Shown: positions 28,776 through 38,187 of the stretch, piece after piece
Numbering within the stretch: position 1 is the stretch's first letter
Layout: every line of letters begins with the position of its first letter
Source of the DNA: Promicromonospora sp. AC04
GTDB taxonomy: Bacteria > Actinomycetota > Actinomycetes > Actinomycetales > Cellulomonadaceae
Assembly: GCF_003058225.1 (NCBI RefSeq)
Contig: NZ_QBUG01000002.1
Location: 496,001 to 560,000, forward strand
Direction: 5' to 3'
Length of the DNA stretch: 64,000 nt
Program-made: the position numbers and the translations under genes
Notes under the pieces: generated by a model
What the model saw: only the letters and a program-made list of their open reading frames with translations
Database searches by the model: none
What the model was told of the DNA's origin: nothing

Positions 28776-29492
28776 TCAGGCCGAGGCGTCTTCCAGCAGC
28801 TTGGTGGTCTTGCTCTGGTCCAGCGGGATGCCGGGGCCCATCGTCGTGGTCATGGTCGCCTTGCTGATGTAGCGACCCTTCGAGGACGACGGCTTGAGGC
28901 GCAGGACCTCGTCGAGCGCGGCGGCGTAGTTCTCCAGCAGCTGGGTCTCCGAGAAGGAGGCCTTGCCGATGATGAAGTGCAGGTTCGCGTGCTTGTCGAC
29001 ACGGAACTCGATCTTGCCGCCCTTGATGTCGGACACGGCCTTGGTCACGTCCATGGTCACGGTGCCGGTCTTCGGGTTCGGCATGAGGCCGCGGGGGCCC
29101 AGCACCTTACCGAGGCGACCGACCTTGCCCATGAGGTCCGGCGTGGCGACTGCCGCGTCGAAGTCGGTGTAGCCGGCGGCCACCTTCTCGATCAGGTCGT
29201 CGCCGCCGACCTCGTCGGCGCCGGCCGCGCGGGCTTCCTCCGCCTTGGCGGCGTTGGCGAACACGATGACCTTGGCGGTCTTGCCCGTGCCGTTCGGCAG
29301 GTTGACCGTGCCGCGGACCATCTGGTCCGCCTTGCGCGGGTCCACGCTCAGCCGGAACGCGACCTCGACGGTCGCGTCGTACTTGACGGTGGCGGTCTCC
29401 TTGGCCAAACGGATGGCGTCCAGCGGCGCGTACAGCGCGTCGCTGTCGATCTTCTCCGCGGCGGCGAGGTACGCCTTGCTGCGCTTTGCCAT
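28776..29492 (-). CDS. rplA: 50S ribosomal protein L1
   Basis: A 238-aa protein from the ATG at 29490-29492 ([20 protein letters not shown]) with AAGGAGAGAAAT upstream; the extra 14 codons of open frame are unused. [20 protein letters not shown] and the N-terminal RNA-binding sheet are intact. It forms the mobile L1 stalk at the E site. It follows rplK by 107 bp and ends at a strong terminator. Confidence 0.98.
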   Translation of the reverse strand: MAKRSKAYLAAAEKIDSDALYAPLDAIRLAKETATVKYDATVEVAFRLSVDPRKADQMVRGTVNLPNGTGKTAKVIVFANAAKAEEARAAGADEVGGDDLIEKVAAGYTDFDAAVATPDLMGKVGRLGKVLGPRGLMPNPKTGTVTMDVTKAVSDIKGGKIEFRVDKHANLHFIIGKASFSETQLLENYAAALDEVLRLKPSSSKGRYISKATMTTTMGPGIPLDQSKTTKLLEDASA

Positions 29493-29599
29493 ATTTCTCT
29501 CCTTGTGGTCGTAGCGGGCCTGTGGCCCTGCCACTGTGGTGTCCGACGGCGTTCGCCGGTCACCTCGTGCGGTCCGGGACAGTCAGCCCCGGGGGGAAA

Positions 29600-30031
29600 T
29601 CACTCGGAAACGGTGATGCCCATGGAGCGGGCGGTGCCCGCGATGATCAGCGACGCGGCGTCGAGGTCGTTCGCGTTGAGGTCCGGCAGCTTGGTCGTGG
29701 CGATCTCGCGGACCTGAGCCTTCGTGATCGAGGCGACCTTGACCGTGTGCGGCGTCGGCGAGCCCTTGGGCACGCCGGCGGCCTTCTTGATCAGCTCGGC
29801 GGCCGGCGGGGTCTTGGTGATGAAGGTGAACGAGCGGTCCTCGTACACCGTGATCTCGACCGGGACGACGTTGCCGCGCTGCGACTCGGTCGCGGCGTTG
29901 TACGCCTTGCAGAACTCCATGATGTTCACGCCGTGCTGACCCAGTGCGGGGCCGATCGGCGGAGCCGGCGTCGCGGCGCCGGCCTGGATCTGCAGCTTGA
30001 TGAGGCCGGAGACCTTCTTCTTCGGGGGCAT
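29600..30031 (-). CDS. rplK: 50S ribosomal protein L11
   Basis: A 143-aa protein, [20 protein letters not shown]. It has the proline-rich N-terminal domain ([20 protein letters not shown]) that controls the GTPase centre and binds thiostrepton-class drugs, and the C-terminal 23S-binding domain. It lies 75 bp after nusG. Confidence 0.98.
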   Translation of the reverse strand: MPPKKKVSGLIKLQIQAGAATPAPPIGPALGQHGVNIMEFCKAYNAATESQRGNVVPVEITVYEDRSFTFITKTPPAAELIKKAAGVPKGSPTPHTVKVASITKAQVREIATTKLPDLNANDLDAASLIIAGTARSMGITVSE

Positions 30032-30106
30032 GCTTTTTCTACCTTCTGTTCGATTGGGCCGACGCCGTGGGCGATGACCCGGTTGCAATGCTGAGGGACG
30101 AACCGA

Positions 30107-30937
30107 TCAGATCTTGGCGACCTGGTTGAACCCCAGCTCGACCGGGGTCTCCCGGCCGAAGATGGAAACGAGGACCTTGAGCTTCTGGGCCTCGACGTTG
30201 ATCTCGGAGATCGAGGCGGGCAGCGTGTCGAACGGCCCGTCCGTCACGGTCACCGACTCGCCGACCTCGAAGTCGACGTGGATCGGGGCCTTGCCACCGG
30301 TCGACGCCGCGCCACCACCGGCGGCGGCCTGGCCGGCCTGCGCCGGCTGGGGCAGCATCGACGGCGCGAGCATCGAGTAGATCTCGTCGAAGCTCAGCGG
30401 CACCGGCTGGTGCGTGTGCCCGACGAAGCCGGTGACGCCCGGCGTGTGCCGCACGGCGCCCCACGACTCGTCGGTCAGGTCCATGCGCACGAGGACGTAG
30501 CCCGGGATACGGACGCGGCTCACGATCTTCTTCTGCGCGTTCTTGATCTCGGCGACTTCCTCCATCGGAACCTCGACCTGGAAGATGTAGTCCTCCATGT
30601 TCAGGCTCTGGATGCGGTTCTCGAGATTGGTCTTCACGCGCTTCTCGTAGCCCGCGTACGAGTGGATGACGTACCAGTCGCCGAACTGGCTACGGAGGGT
30701 TCGCTTGAACTCCTCGACCTCGTCCACGATGACGTCGCCGTCGGCGTCGACGGGGCGCTCGTCGGTGGCGTCGCCCTCGACCTCGTCCTCGTCCGTGGTC
30801 TCGGCGTCGGTCTCGGCCGGAGTCTCGGCGTCCGCAGGCACGTCAGCGTTCTCGGCGTCCAGGGGCGCGTCGACGGCCGCGTCGTCGCCTTCGGGCGTCG
30901 AGACGTTCTCCGTCTGGTCCAGAGAGTCCTGGGACAC
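30107..30937 (-). CDS. nusG: transcription factor NusG
   Basis: 276 aa. An acidic N-terminal extension of about 85 residues, almost only Asp, Glu, Ala and Thr, precedes the NGN domain ([40 protein letters not shown]). After a Gly/Ala linker comes the KOW domain ([20 protein letters not shown]). Such extensions are common in actinobacteria. It links RNA polymerase with Rho and with S10. It follows secE by 248 bp. Confidence 0.97.
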   Translation of the reverse strand: MSQDSLDQTENVSTPEGDDAAVDAPLDAENADVPADAETPAETDAETTDEDEVEGDATDERPVDADGDVIVDEVEEFKRTLRSQFGDWYVIHSYAGYEKRVKTNLENRIQSLNMEDYIFQVEVPMEEVAEIKNAQKKIVSRVRIPGYVLVRMDLTDESWGAVRHTPGVTGFVGHTHQPVPLSFDEIYSMLAPSMLPQPAQAGQAAAGGGAASTGGKAPIHVDFEVGESVTVTDGPFDTLPASISEINVEAQKLKVLVSIFGRETPVELGFNQVAKI

Positions 30938-31185
30938 GAAACGAACCTGCTTTCTCTTCGTGCGCCGGGGCTACGCCCGGCACGGGTGTGCGTACTTCTA
31001 CGAGCTGTGTCCGCCCATTGTCGCGCGAAACTGCCGCCAAGGGACAATCAGCGACAGGCGAGAACGATCACAGCGAAGTACTGCGCAGCGTGCCCCATGT
31101 GCTCGTCCGGCGCACCCGGACCGGCCCGGGCCCGCGATCGGGGCCCGTCGACGGCTGCGTCAGCTGCCGCCTCCGAGAGCACCGA

Positions 31186-31431
31186 TCAGCCGAACACCCA
31201 GATCATGAGCCAGCCGAACGCGTAGTCGAGAGCCGTCACGAAGATCATGACCACGATCAGGAAGACCAGCACCACGGTCGTGTACGTGATGAGCTCGGAG
31301 CGCGTGGGCGCGACGACCTTCTTGAGCTCGGCCACCACCTGGCGCACGAAGAGCGCGATTCGGGCGAAGATGTTGCCGCCGCCCTTGCTCGGACGCTCCG
31401 CGGCGCTCTGGATCACCTCGGTGTCGCTCAC
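31186..31431 (-). CDS. secE: preprotein translocase subunit SecE
   Basis: 81 aa from a GTG (31429-31431) with AGGAG upstream. It has one transmembrane helix (YTTVVLVFLIVVMIFVTALD) after the amphipathic FVRQVVAELKKVVAPTRSEL region. The frame is open further upstream without a site. It clamps SecY in the Sec channel. The order tRNA-Trp, secE, nusG is conserved in actinobacteria. Confidence 0.95.
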   Translation of the reverse strand: MSDTEVIQSAAERPSKGGGNIFARIALFVRQVVAELKKVVAPTRSELITYTTVVLVFLIVVMIFVTALDYAFGWLMIWVFG

Positions 31432-31535
31432 TGCTACCCCACTCCTGTGGCCCGGCGCGCCGGGCGGCGCGGACTGGCATTCCAGGTCCACTCACGTGGG
31501 CCCGCTGCGCGCGGCCCCGCTGGGGTTCACGCTGG

Positions 31536-31608
31536 CAGGGTAGACAGGACTCGAACCTGCAACCTGCGGTTTTGGAGACCGCTGCGCTACCAATTGCGCC
31601 ACTACCCT
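31536..31608 (-). tRNA. tRNA-Trp (CCA)
   Basis: 73 nt on the minus strand. Acceptor AGGGTAG pairs with CTACCCT, discriminator G, anticodon loop CTCCAAA with CCA, and TTCGAGTC in the T loop. CCA is not encoded. It lies 104 bp before secE. The 240 bp between it and the ABC operon on the other strand hold no gene I can support; a TACAGT near 31690 could be a -10. Confidence 0.97.
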
Positions 31609-31847
31609 TTGTGTTTCGATGCCCGTCAAGTGCTTGCACGAGCCCCGGAGGGGCACGCCACAAAAGGTGAGCATCGATCACCGAGGCACAACTGTACGGT
31701 ACCCACGGCCGTAGGTCGAACCCGTTCCGGGTGGCCCCGCACGAGCCCGGCGCAGGCCACGGACGGCGCGTGTCCACTGAACGGTGGACAGCAGATGTAG
31801 CCGAACGGGCGTCCCGCAGCGGGTGCCGCACGGAGCATGCTCGAGGC

Positions 31848-32765
31848 ATGCAGACATCCGACTCCCCGGCCGTGCGGGTACGCGGCCTCCGCAAGCGGTA
31901 CGGCAACACCCGCACCGGGTTCAAGGACGCCGTCGCCGGCCTGGACCTCGACGTCGGCCGCGGTGAGATCGTGGCGGTCCTTGGCCCCAACGGCGCGGGC
32001 AAGACCACCACCATCGAGATCCTCGAGGGCTTCCGCGACCGGGACGACGGCGACGTGGTCGTCCTCGGCGAGGACCCGCGTGAGGCCGGGCGCGCGTGGC
32101 GGGCGCGGATCGGCGTCGTCATGCAGGACTCCCGGGACCTCAGCGAGCTCACGGTCGTGGAGAAGGTGCGGGCCACCGCGGCGTCCTATCCGGACCCGCG
32201 CGACCCGGCGGAGGTGATCGCCGCCGTCGGGCTCGCGGAGAAGGTCAAGGCGCGGACGCGCGGGCTGTCCGGCGGGCAGCGGCGGCGGCTGGACGTGGCG
32301 CTCGGGATCGTCGGCCGGCCCGAGCTGCTGTTCCTGGACGAGCCCACCACCGGGTTCGACCCACAGGCACGGCGCTCCTTCTGGGACCTCGTGACCGGGC
32401 TGCGTGACGACGGCACCACCATCCTGCTGACCACCCACTACCTGGACGAGGCCGCCCAGCTGGCCGACCGCGTCGTCGTCGTGCGCGACGGCGTGGTGGT
32501 CGCCGAGGGCCCGCCCGACACCCTGGGCGGGCCCGGGGCCCGCACCCCCGTGGTCGCGTGGGACGACGGCGGTGTGCGCCGCACCGAGCGGACAGACCGG
32601 CCCACCGCCGCCGTCGCGCGACTGATTGCCGCGGCCGGGCCCGACGGCGAGGTACCCGGCCTCTCCGTGTCCCGCCCGACGCTCGAGGACGTGTACCTGT
32701 CCCTGATCGGCGAGACCCCTGCCGACTACGGAAAGCCGGCCGACGACAACAAGGAGGCGGCGTGA
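31848..32765 (+). CDS. ABC transporter ATP-binding protein (drug-efflux type)
   Basis: 305 aa. Walker A GPNGAGKTTT, signature LSGGQRRRLDVAL, Walker B LLFLDEP and the H-loop TTHY are intact. A C-terminal extension of about 80 residues is typical of DrrA/CcmA-like exporters. Start at ATG 31848 (MQTSDSPAVRVRGLRKRYGN); the longer open frame lacks a plausible site. It overlaps the permease gene (TGATG). It is the first of four coupled genes, with the sensor kinase and regulator at the end. The substrate cannot be told from sequence. Confidence 0.93.
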   Translation: MQTSDSPAVRVRGLRKRYGNTRTGFKDAVAGLDLDVGRGEIVAVLGPNGAGKTTTIEILEGFRDRDDGDVVVLGEDPREAGRAWRARIGVVMQDSRDLSELTVVEKVRATAASYPDPRDPAEVIAAVGLAEKVKARTRGLSGGQRRRLDVALGIVGRPELLFLDEPTTGFDPQARRSFWDLVTGLRDDGTTILLTTHYLDEAAQLADRVVVVRDGVVVAEGPPDTLGGPGARTPVVAWDDGGVRRTERTDRPTAAVARLIAAAGPDGEVPGLSVSRPTLEDVYLSLIGETPADYGKPADDNKEAA

Positions 32766-33628
32766 TGAGCACGGCTACGACCTCGACGACCGGCACGACG
32801 TCGAGCACCGCCCGGAAGCTGCCCGGCACGCTCTGGCTCGGGCTGGTGCGCGGCGGCGTGGAGCTGCTGCAGTTCGTGCGCGAGCGCGACTCGATGATCT
32901 TCGGCTTCGCCTACCCGATAGTCATGCTCGCGATCTTCGCCACGGTCTTCGGCGACGACGACCCGATCGTCGCGGGCGGCGTCACCGTCGGCTTCGCGCA
33001 GTACTTCCTGCCCGGCATGGTGGCGACCGGCGTCATGCTCTCCACCTACCAGACGCTCGCCATGTCGATCGCCGTCGAGCGCGACGACGGGACGCTCAAG
33101 CGCCTCCGTGCCACGCCGCTGCCCGCCACGTCGTACTTCCTGGGCAAGGTGTTCCTGTCGCTGGTCACCGTGCTCGTGCAGACCGCCCTGCTGCTCGCGG
33201 TCGCCGCGCTCGCCTTCGACGTCCCCCTGCCCGACGACGCCGAGCACTGGGTGACGTTCGCCTGGGTGTTCCTGCTCGGGACGGCGACCGGGGCCGTGTG
33301 CGGCGTCGCGTACTCGTCGGTGCCTCGCTCCGGCCGGTCCGCGAGCGCCGTGGTGGTCACGCCGATCCTGGTGCTGCAGTTCACGTCCGGGGTGTTCTTC
33401 CCGGTCAGCCAGATCCCGGGCTGGATGCTCGACCTGTCTTCCCTGTTCCCGCTGAAATGGATCGCGCAGGGCATGCGGTCGGTGTTCCTGCCGGACGCGT
33501 TCGCGGCAGCGGAGCCGGCCGGGACCTGGCAGCACGGTGCCACTGCTGCTGTACTGGCGGCATGGCTGGTGGTGGCACTCGTGGTCGGCACCCGGACGTT
33601 CCGGTGGCGGCGGCACGATGACGGCTGA
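32765..33628 (+). CDS. ABC-2 type transporter permease
   Basis: 287 aa with about six hydrophobic segments (first FGFAYPIVMLAIFATVF, last AVLAAWLVVALVVG) and the ABC-2 signature around AMSIAVERDDGTLKRLRATP. A Ser/Thr-rich N-terminus precedes the membrane part. It partners the upstream ATPase as a half-transporter dimer. The ATG overlaps the ATPase stop by one base, and its own last codons overlap the kinase start. Confidence 0.92.
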   Translation: MSTATTSTTGTTSSTARKLPGTLWLGLVRGGVELLQFVRERDSMIFGFAYPIVMLAIFATVFGDDDPIVAGGVTVGFAQYFLPGMVATGVMLSTYQTLAMSIAVERDDGTLKRLRATPLPATSYFLGKVFLSLVTVLVQTALLLAVAALAFDVPLPDDAEHWVTFAWVFLLGTATGAVCGVAYSSVPRSGRSASAVVVTPILVLQFTSGVFFPVSQIPGWMLDLSSLFPLKWIAQGMRSVFLPDAFAAAEPAGTWQHGATAAVLAAWLVVALVVGTRTFRWRRHDDG

Positions 33629-35033
33629 CGTGGGCGCGTCGGGAGGAGAGGGCGCGTCGAAACGCGAGGGCACTTCGGGAGACGAGGGTGCGTCGCGCGG
33701 AGAGCCCGCTTTGAGCAGCGAGCGCGCCATCGAGGGCCTGTACGCCGGGTGGGAGCAGCAGGTGCGGTGGTGGGACGCGGCGTTCGGGGTGATCGTCGCC
33801 CTCACCGCCGTCGCCCTGCCGATGGAGGGCACGAGGGGTACGCAGCTCGCGATCGCATATGCGGCGATGGGCGCGATAGTGGTCGCCTACGTGCTGTGGG
33901 GCGCGAAGGCAGCCCGCAACCGGGAGCGGCGGCCTGCAGTGGCGTATCTGGTGGTGCTGGTCCTGGGCACGGGCGTGGCCGTGTCGCAGGCCGGCGTCGC
34001 GACGTTCCTGATGTTCATCGCGTTCGCCCAGGTGTGGATGCTGCTCGAGTCGATCCGCGAGGGTGTGATCGGCTGCGCCGTCCTCGTGGTGGCGGTGACG
34101 GTCGGCATCTCGGCGGCGTACGGCTTCGATCCCCGCGTCGCGGCCAGCGTGGTGCCGCAGATGCTGGTGACGTTCGTGTTCGCCATCGGGCTGGGGCTCT
34201 GGTTCCACGTGGCGATGCGGCGCGCGGAGGAGCACGCACGCCTGCTCGACGAGCTGCGGGCCGCGCAGGCGGAGCTCGCGCGGACCAACCACGAGGCCGG
34301 TGTCGTGGCCGAGCGGGAGCGCCTCGCCCGGGAGATCCACGACACGCTCGCCCAGGGGTTCACGAGCGTGGTCATGCAGGCGCAGGCCGCCACGGCGGCC
34401 CTCGACATCGGGGACGACGGCGCCGTGCGCGAGCGGCTGCACGTCGTCGAGGACACCGCCCGAGACAACCTCGCCGAGGCGCGCGCCCTGGTGGCGGCGT
34501 TCGCGCCCGTGGCGCTGCAGGACGCTTCGCTCCCCCAGGCGCTGCGTCGGCTCACGGAGCGGTTCGCCCTGGAGTCCGACCTGTTGGTGGGCTTCCGGGC
34601 CGACGGCGTCGGGCCGCTCCCGCCGACGATCGAGGTGGTGCTGCTGCGGGCCGCCCAGGAAGCGCTGACGAACGTGCGACGGCACGCGGCGGCGCAGACC
34701 GTCGTCGTGCGCCTGGCCCAGGACGAGGGGGAGGTGATCCTCACGGTGGGCGACGACGGGCGGGGTCTCGGCCCCGACGTCGCCGACGGGTTCGGGCTGT
34801 CCGGGATGCGCGACCGGGTGCGATCGGTGGGCGGCACACTGGCGGTCGTGTCGGGGGACGGCAGCGGCACGGTCCTGCGGGCCCGAATACCGGTCGAGGA
34901 CGGGAGCGCTGCCGGCGCCCGGCCCGAAGCCAGTGCCCGGCCCGATGCCGGATCGAGCACAGGGGCAGATTCGAGCAGGACAGCCGGGGCCGAGCCTCGG
35001 ACACACGACGGTACGCAGGGGGTGGCGCGATGA
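33618..35033 (+). CDS. NarL-type sensor histidine kinase
   Basis: 471 aa. About 45 hydrophilic residues, then five to six membrane segments (50-200), then a HisKA_3 dimerisation helix with His241 in LAREIHDTLAQGF and an HATPase domain (EALTNVRRHAAAQTVVV, VGDDGRGLGPDVADGFGLSG). No extracellular sensor domain, so it probably senses within the membrane, as in kinases paired with antibiotic exporters. The last 45 residues are low-complexity. It overlaps the permease by 11 bases and the regulator by 4. Confidence 0.93.
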   Translation: MTADVGASGGEGASKREGTSGDEGASRGEPALSSERAIEGLYAGWEQQVRWWDAAFGVIVALTAVALPMEGTRGTQLAIAYAAMGAIVVAYVLWGAKAARNRERRPAVAYLVVLVLGTGVAVSQAGVATFLMFIAFAQVWMLLESIREGVIGCAVLVVAVTVGISAAYGFDPRVAASVVPQMLVTFVFAIGLGLWFHVAMRRAEEHARLLDELRAAQAELARTNHEAGVVAERERLAREIHDTLAQGFTSVVMQAQAATAALDIGDDGAVRERLHVVEDTARDNLAEARALVAAFAPVALQDASLPQALRRLTERFALESDLLVGFRADGVGPLPPTIEVVLLRAAQEALTNVRRHAAAQTVVVRLAQDEGEVILTVGDDGRGLGPDVADGFGLSGMRDRVRSVGGTLAVVSGDGSGTVLRARIPVEDGSAAGARPEASARPDAGSSTGADSSRTAGAEPRTHDGTQGVAR

Positions 35034-35656
35034 TCCGGGTGCTGGTGGTGGACGACCATCCGGTGGTGCGGTCCGGGCTGGCGGGCATGCTCAGCGTCGA
35101 GGAGGACCTCGAGGTGGTGGGTGAGGCCGCCGACGGGCAGGAGGCGGTGGAGCTGGCGGCTGCGCTCGGGCCCGACGTCGTGCTCATGGACCTACGCATG
35201 CCGGTGCTCGACGGCGTCGCGGCGACCGCCGGGATCGTCGGCGCGGGAGTGTCCGGCGCCGGGCCGCGTGTGGTGGTGCTGACGACCTACGACACCGACG
35301 CCGACATCCTGCGCGCCGTCGAGGCCGGGGCGACCGGGTACCTGCTGAAGGACACGCCCCGCGCAGTGCTCGTCGCGGGCATCCGGGCCGCGGCCCGGGG
35401 CGAGACGGTGCTGGCCCCGAGCGTGGCGACGCGCCTGGTCAGCTCGGTCCGCACGGCCGCAGAGCGGCCCTCGGCGCGGGAGGCCGAGGTGCTCACGCTC
35501 GTGGCGCTCGGCCGCTCGAACTCGGAGGTCGGGCGCGAGCTGTCGATCACGGAGGCCACTGTCAAGACGCACCTCATCCGGGCGTTCGCCAAGCTCGGCG
35601 TCGCCGACCGGACGGCGGCCGTGACCGTGGCCCGGGACCGCGGCTGGATCGCGTGA
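35030..35656 (+). CDS. NarL/LuxR-family response regulator
   Basis: 208 aa. Receiver domain with the acidic pair Asp8-Asp9 and phospho-acceptor Asp54 (VVLMDLRMPV). C-terminal LuxR helix-turn-helix (SAREAEVLTLVALGRSNSEV, ITEATVKTHLIRAFAKLG). Coupled to the kinase by an ATGA overlap. It most likely controls the ABC genes upstream. Confidence 0.95.
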   Translation: MIRVLVVDDHPVVRSGLAGMLSVEEDLEVVGEAADGQEAVELAAALGPDVVLMDLRMPVLDGVAATAGIVGAGVSGAGPRVVVLTTYDTDADILRAVEAGATGYLLKDTPRAVLVAGIRAAARGETVLAPSVATRLVSSVRTAAERPSAREAEVLTLVALGRSNSEVGRELSITEATVKTHLIRAFAKLGVADRTAAVTVARDRGWIA

Positions 35657-35700
35657 CCTTTCCGGGACGCCGCCCGGACTCTGCCGGTAGGTTTGCGCGC

Positions 35701-35997
35701 ATGAACAACTCGGGCGAAATCGACATCACGGCACGCGTCGAGGCGGCGGTCGCGTCAGCGATCTACGACGTCGTGCTGCCGATCGACGACATGGGCGTGA
35801 CCTTCCACGACGGTGCGCTGGACGACGTCGCCGAGGCGTACCGCGCCGAGCCGGAAGCCACCCTCGCCGCGACCGACGCCCGGTTCGCGGCCCACATGGC
35901 GACGGTCGCGGCGGCGGCGTCGGACGACGAGGCGGAGGCCCCGATGCTCCGGGCACGCGCCGCGATGGCCCTGAAGGAGCGCCTCCAGGAGCTGTGA
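35701..35997 (+). CDS. hypothetical protein, 98 aa
   Basis: Unrecognised small, acidic, probably helical soluble protein starting MNNSGEIDITARVEAAVASA. The frame opens 16 codons earlier with a GTG overlapping the regulator stop, so translation could be coupled from 35653. It has no cysteine, signal or membrane segment. It directly follows the ABC/two-component operon and may be its fifth gene. Confidence 0.6.
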   Translation: MNNSGEIDITARVEAAVASAIYDVVLPIDDMGVTFHDGALDDVAEAYRAEPEATLAATDARFAAHMATVAAAASDDEAEAPMLRARAAMALKERLQEL

Positions 35998-36038
35998 CCC
36001 GGGACGTCCCGTCCGGCCGCGTGCTGGTCGCCCCTAGC

Positions 36039-36110
36039 GGCCCACGGCCCACGGCCCACGGCCCACGGCCAGCAGAACCCGGCTAACGGCTCCCAGCTAA
36101 CGGCTCCCAG
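36039..36110. repeat. short tandem repeats at the kinase 3' end
   Basis: Four copies of the 7-mer GGCCCAC-type unit (36039-36066) are followed by two tandem copies of CTAACGGCTCCCAG (36083-36096, 36097-36110). The second copy encodes the last residues and stop of the Ser/Thr kinase, and the first repeats that end just beyond it. It looks like replication slippage. Confidence 0.8.
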
Positions 36111-38004
36111 CGGGGTCGGTGCCCGTCTCCCCGCTCGCGTCACCGCCGTCGGTCGGATCGGTCGACGGATCGACCGGGGTGCTCGGCTCCTCGGAGGGTT
36201 CCTCGCTCGGCGTCGGCTCCTCGCTCGGCGTGGGCGTCGGGGTAGGGGTCGGCGTCGGGGTGGGCGTGGGGGTCGGGGTGGGCGTCGGGGTCGGCGTAGG
36301 CGTCGGGGTGGGAGTCGGCGTAGGCGTGGGCGACGGAGTCGGCGTGGGCGACGGGGTCCACTCGTTCTCGGTGTCGGTCTCACTCGGGGTGGGCGACGCC
36401 GACGGAGTCCGCGACGGCTCCTGCGACGACGACGGGCTGACGCTCGGCGTGACCCCCGGCGTCCCGTTGTCGCCGAGGATGTTCGCGATCCACAGGCCCG
36501 CACCGCCGAACACGAGCAGCGCGAACACGATGACCGTGGCCACGCGGCCACGACCGGTCGTCATGCGCTGCCACAACGACCGCTTCTCCGCGGCCGGCTC
36601 CCCTGGGGGTGGCACGGACGCCGCCGCGGGCTCGGCGCCGGCGACTCCTGCGGCAACGCCCGCAGCACCAGCCGCGCCGACGGCGCCGACCATCATGGTG
36701 CGGTCGGCACCCTCGGTGACCTGGCCCAGCTTCATCGTGCCGGAGCCGGCGACCGGGTCGATCACCTCGGTGCCGCCGGCTCCGACGCCAAGTTGCATGG
36801 TCTCGCCGCTGGTGCCCATGCGGCCGGCGGGGCCGCCGAGCAGGATCGTCACCGTCCCGCGCATCGCCTCGGCCGTGGGGAACCGGCGGTTCGGGTCCTT
36901 GGCCATCGCCCGGGACACCAGGCGGTCCACCGATGCGGGGACCGCCGCGCGCCGCGCAGACGCCGCCGGCACCGGCGCGTTCACGTGCGCCCGCAGGACG
37001 TCCTCCGCCTGCGCGCGCTCGTACGGCGCGTGTCCCGTCAGCGTGTAGTACGCGAGCGCGCCGACGGCGTAGATGTCGCTGCGCGCGTCGAGGGGCTTGC
37101 CGCGGGCCTGCTCCGGCGACATGCCGATGACCGACCCGGACACGGTGGCGCCGTCGCCGTCCCCGCCCGCGGGCCGGGTGAGGCCGAGGTCCAGCAGCCC
37201 GACGACGAACGTGCCGTCCGGCCGCTTGTCGACCATCACGTTGCGCGGCGCGACGTCCCGGTGCACCAGGCCCGCCGCGTGCACGGCGCCGAGCCCGTCC
37301 AGCAGGCCGTCGATGATCGCGAGCGCGTCGCGCCAGGGCAGACCGGTGTCCCCGGCGAGGTCGGACAGGGAGACGCCCGACATCCGGTTCATGACGGTCC
37401 AGGGGACGCTCGCGCCCGCGACGTCCTCCTCGCCGGAGTCCAGGACCTTCACCACGCCCGGGTGGGTCACCAGCGCGGACGCCTCGACCTCGCGCTGCAG
37501 TGAGGCGCGGGCGTTCTGATCGTCGACCAGGTGCGGGTGCAGCACCTTGACGACGAGGGGCTGGTCCGGGTCGATCTCGGGCGCGGCGGGTTCCGTGGGC
37601 TCGGCGATCTCGGCCGTCGCGTCGGCGTCGGCCGCGGGCTCGACGTCGGCGTCTGCCGCATCGGCGTCGTCCGCATCGGAGCCTGCCGCATCGGCGTCTG
37701 CGTCAGCGTCACCGTCAGAGCCCGCCGCATCGGCCGTCGCGTCGCCGTCGCCGGGCGCCTCGCCCGGCTCAGCCGCGTCGGCCGCGTCCTTGCTCGCGTC
37801 GTCCGTGCCCGCCTCGGCACCGTCCGCGTCGTCGTCATCGCCCGGTGTGGGCTCCGGAGCTGCCGGAACCGCTACCCGCTGCGCCTCGTAGACGGTGAAG
37901 GTTGCCCCAGTGCCGACGACGTCGACCAGCTCGTACCTACCGCCGAGGACTGCGTGCACCGGAAGATCCGCGGCGTTGTCCTCACCCGTGTTCTGTTCGT
38001 TCAC
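36097..38004 (-). CDS. membrane-anchored Ser/Thr protein kinase with an acidic insert in the N-lobe
   Basis: 635 aa. The glycine loop [11 protein letters not shown] (31-41) and the ATP-binding Lys153 (PLVVKVLH) are separated by about 105 residues rich in Asp and Ala, where normal kinases have about 15. Catalytic loop HRDVAPRN: Asp250 present, but the usual Lys two residues on is Ala252. The metal motif is DLG (272-274), then MSPEQARG. A juxtamembrane region, one helix (about 487-509) and an extracellular Pro-Thr repeat tail follow. It is probably a PknB-type kinase with altered activity. It diverges from the adenosine deaminase gene. Confidence 0.88.
   Translation of the reverse strand: MNEQNTGEDNAADLPVHAVLGGRYELVDVVGTGATFTVYEAQRVAVPAAPEPTPGDDDDADGAEAGTDDASKDAADAAEPGEAPGDGDATADAAGSDGDADADADAAGSDADDADAADADVEPAADADATAEIAEPTEPAAPEIDPDQPLVVKVLHPHLVDDQNARASLQREVEASALVTHPGVVKVLDSGEEDVAGASVPWTVMNRMSGVSLSDLAGDTGLPWRDALAIIDGLLDGLGAVHAAGLVHRDVAPRNVMVDKRPDGTFVVGLLDLGLTRPAGGDGDGATVSGSVIGMSPEQARGKPLDARSDIYAVGALAYYTLTGHAPYERAQAEDVLRAHVNAPVPAASARRAAVPASVDRLVSRAMAKDPNRRFPTAEAMRGTVTILLGGPAGRMGTSGETMQLGVGAGGTEVIDPVAGSGTMKLGQVTEGADRTMMVGAVGAAGAAGVAAGVAGAEPAAASVPPPGEPAAEKRSLWQRMTTGRGRVATVIVFALLVFGGAGLWIANILGDNGTPGVTPSVSPSSSQEPSRTPSASPTPSETDTENEWTPSPTPTPSPTPTPTPTPTPTPTPTPTPTPTPTPTPTPTPTPTPSEEPTPSEEPSEEPSTPVDPSTDPTDGGDASGETGTDPAGSR
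36221..36362. repeat. Pro-Thr coding repeat
   Basis: Six-base units of the GGCGTC/GGGGTG type repeat over about 140 bp and encode the (PT)n extracellular tail of the kinase on the minus strand. Such tails typically span the cell wall. Prone to length change by slippage. Confidence 0.85.
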
Positions 38005-38187
38005 TGGTTCACCGGTGTCCGTGGTTGCGCATCGAGCAAATCAGTCATTTCGGCTATCTGGGGCATGTTCTTCTCAGGATACTTAGCGGAGCGCGCGCAC
38101 ACCAAAGATGAACGGCGGGATGTGTGAGTAGTGCGGAGTATCACGGTCACGGCTGCCGCCGGACCGCCGCTTTGCCAGACTACGCAG

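Noticed and set aside
30682-30937. Acidic N-terminal part of NusG as a fusion or horizontal insertion
   Set aside because: Such acidic extensions are common in actinobacterial NusG, and base composition matches the surroundings.
36221-36362. CRISPR-like or regulatory repeat array
   Set aside because: Units are about 6 bp without spacers and simply encode the Pro-Thr tail of the kinase.
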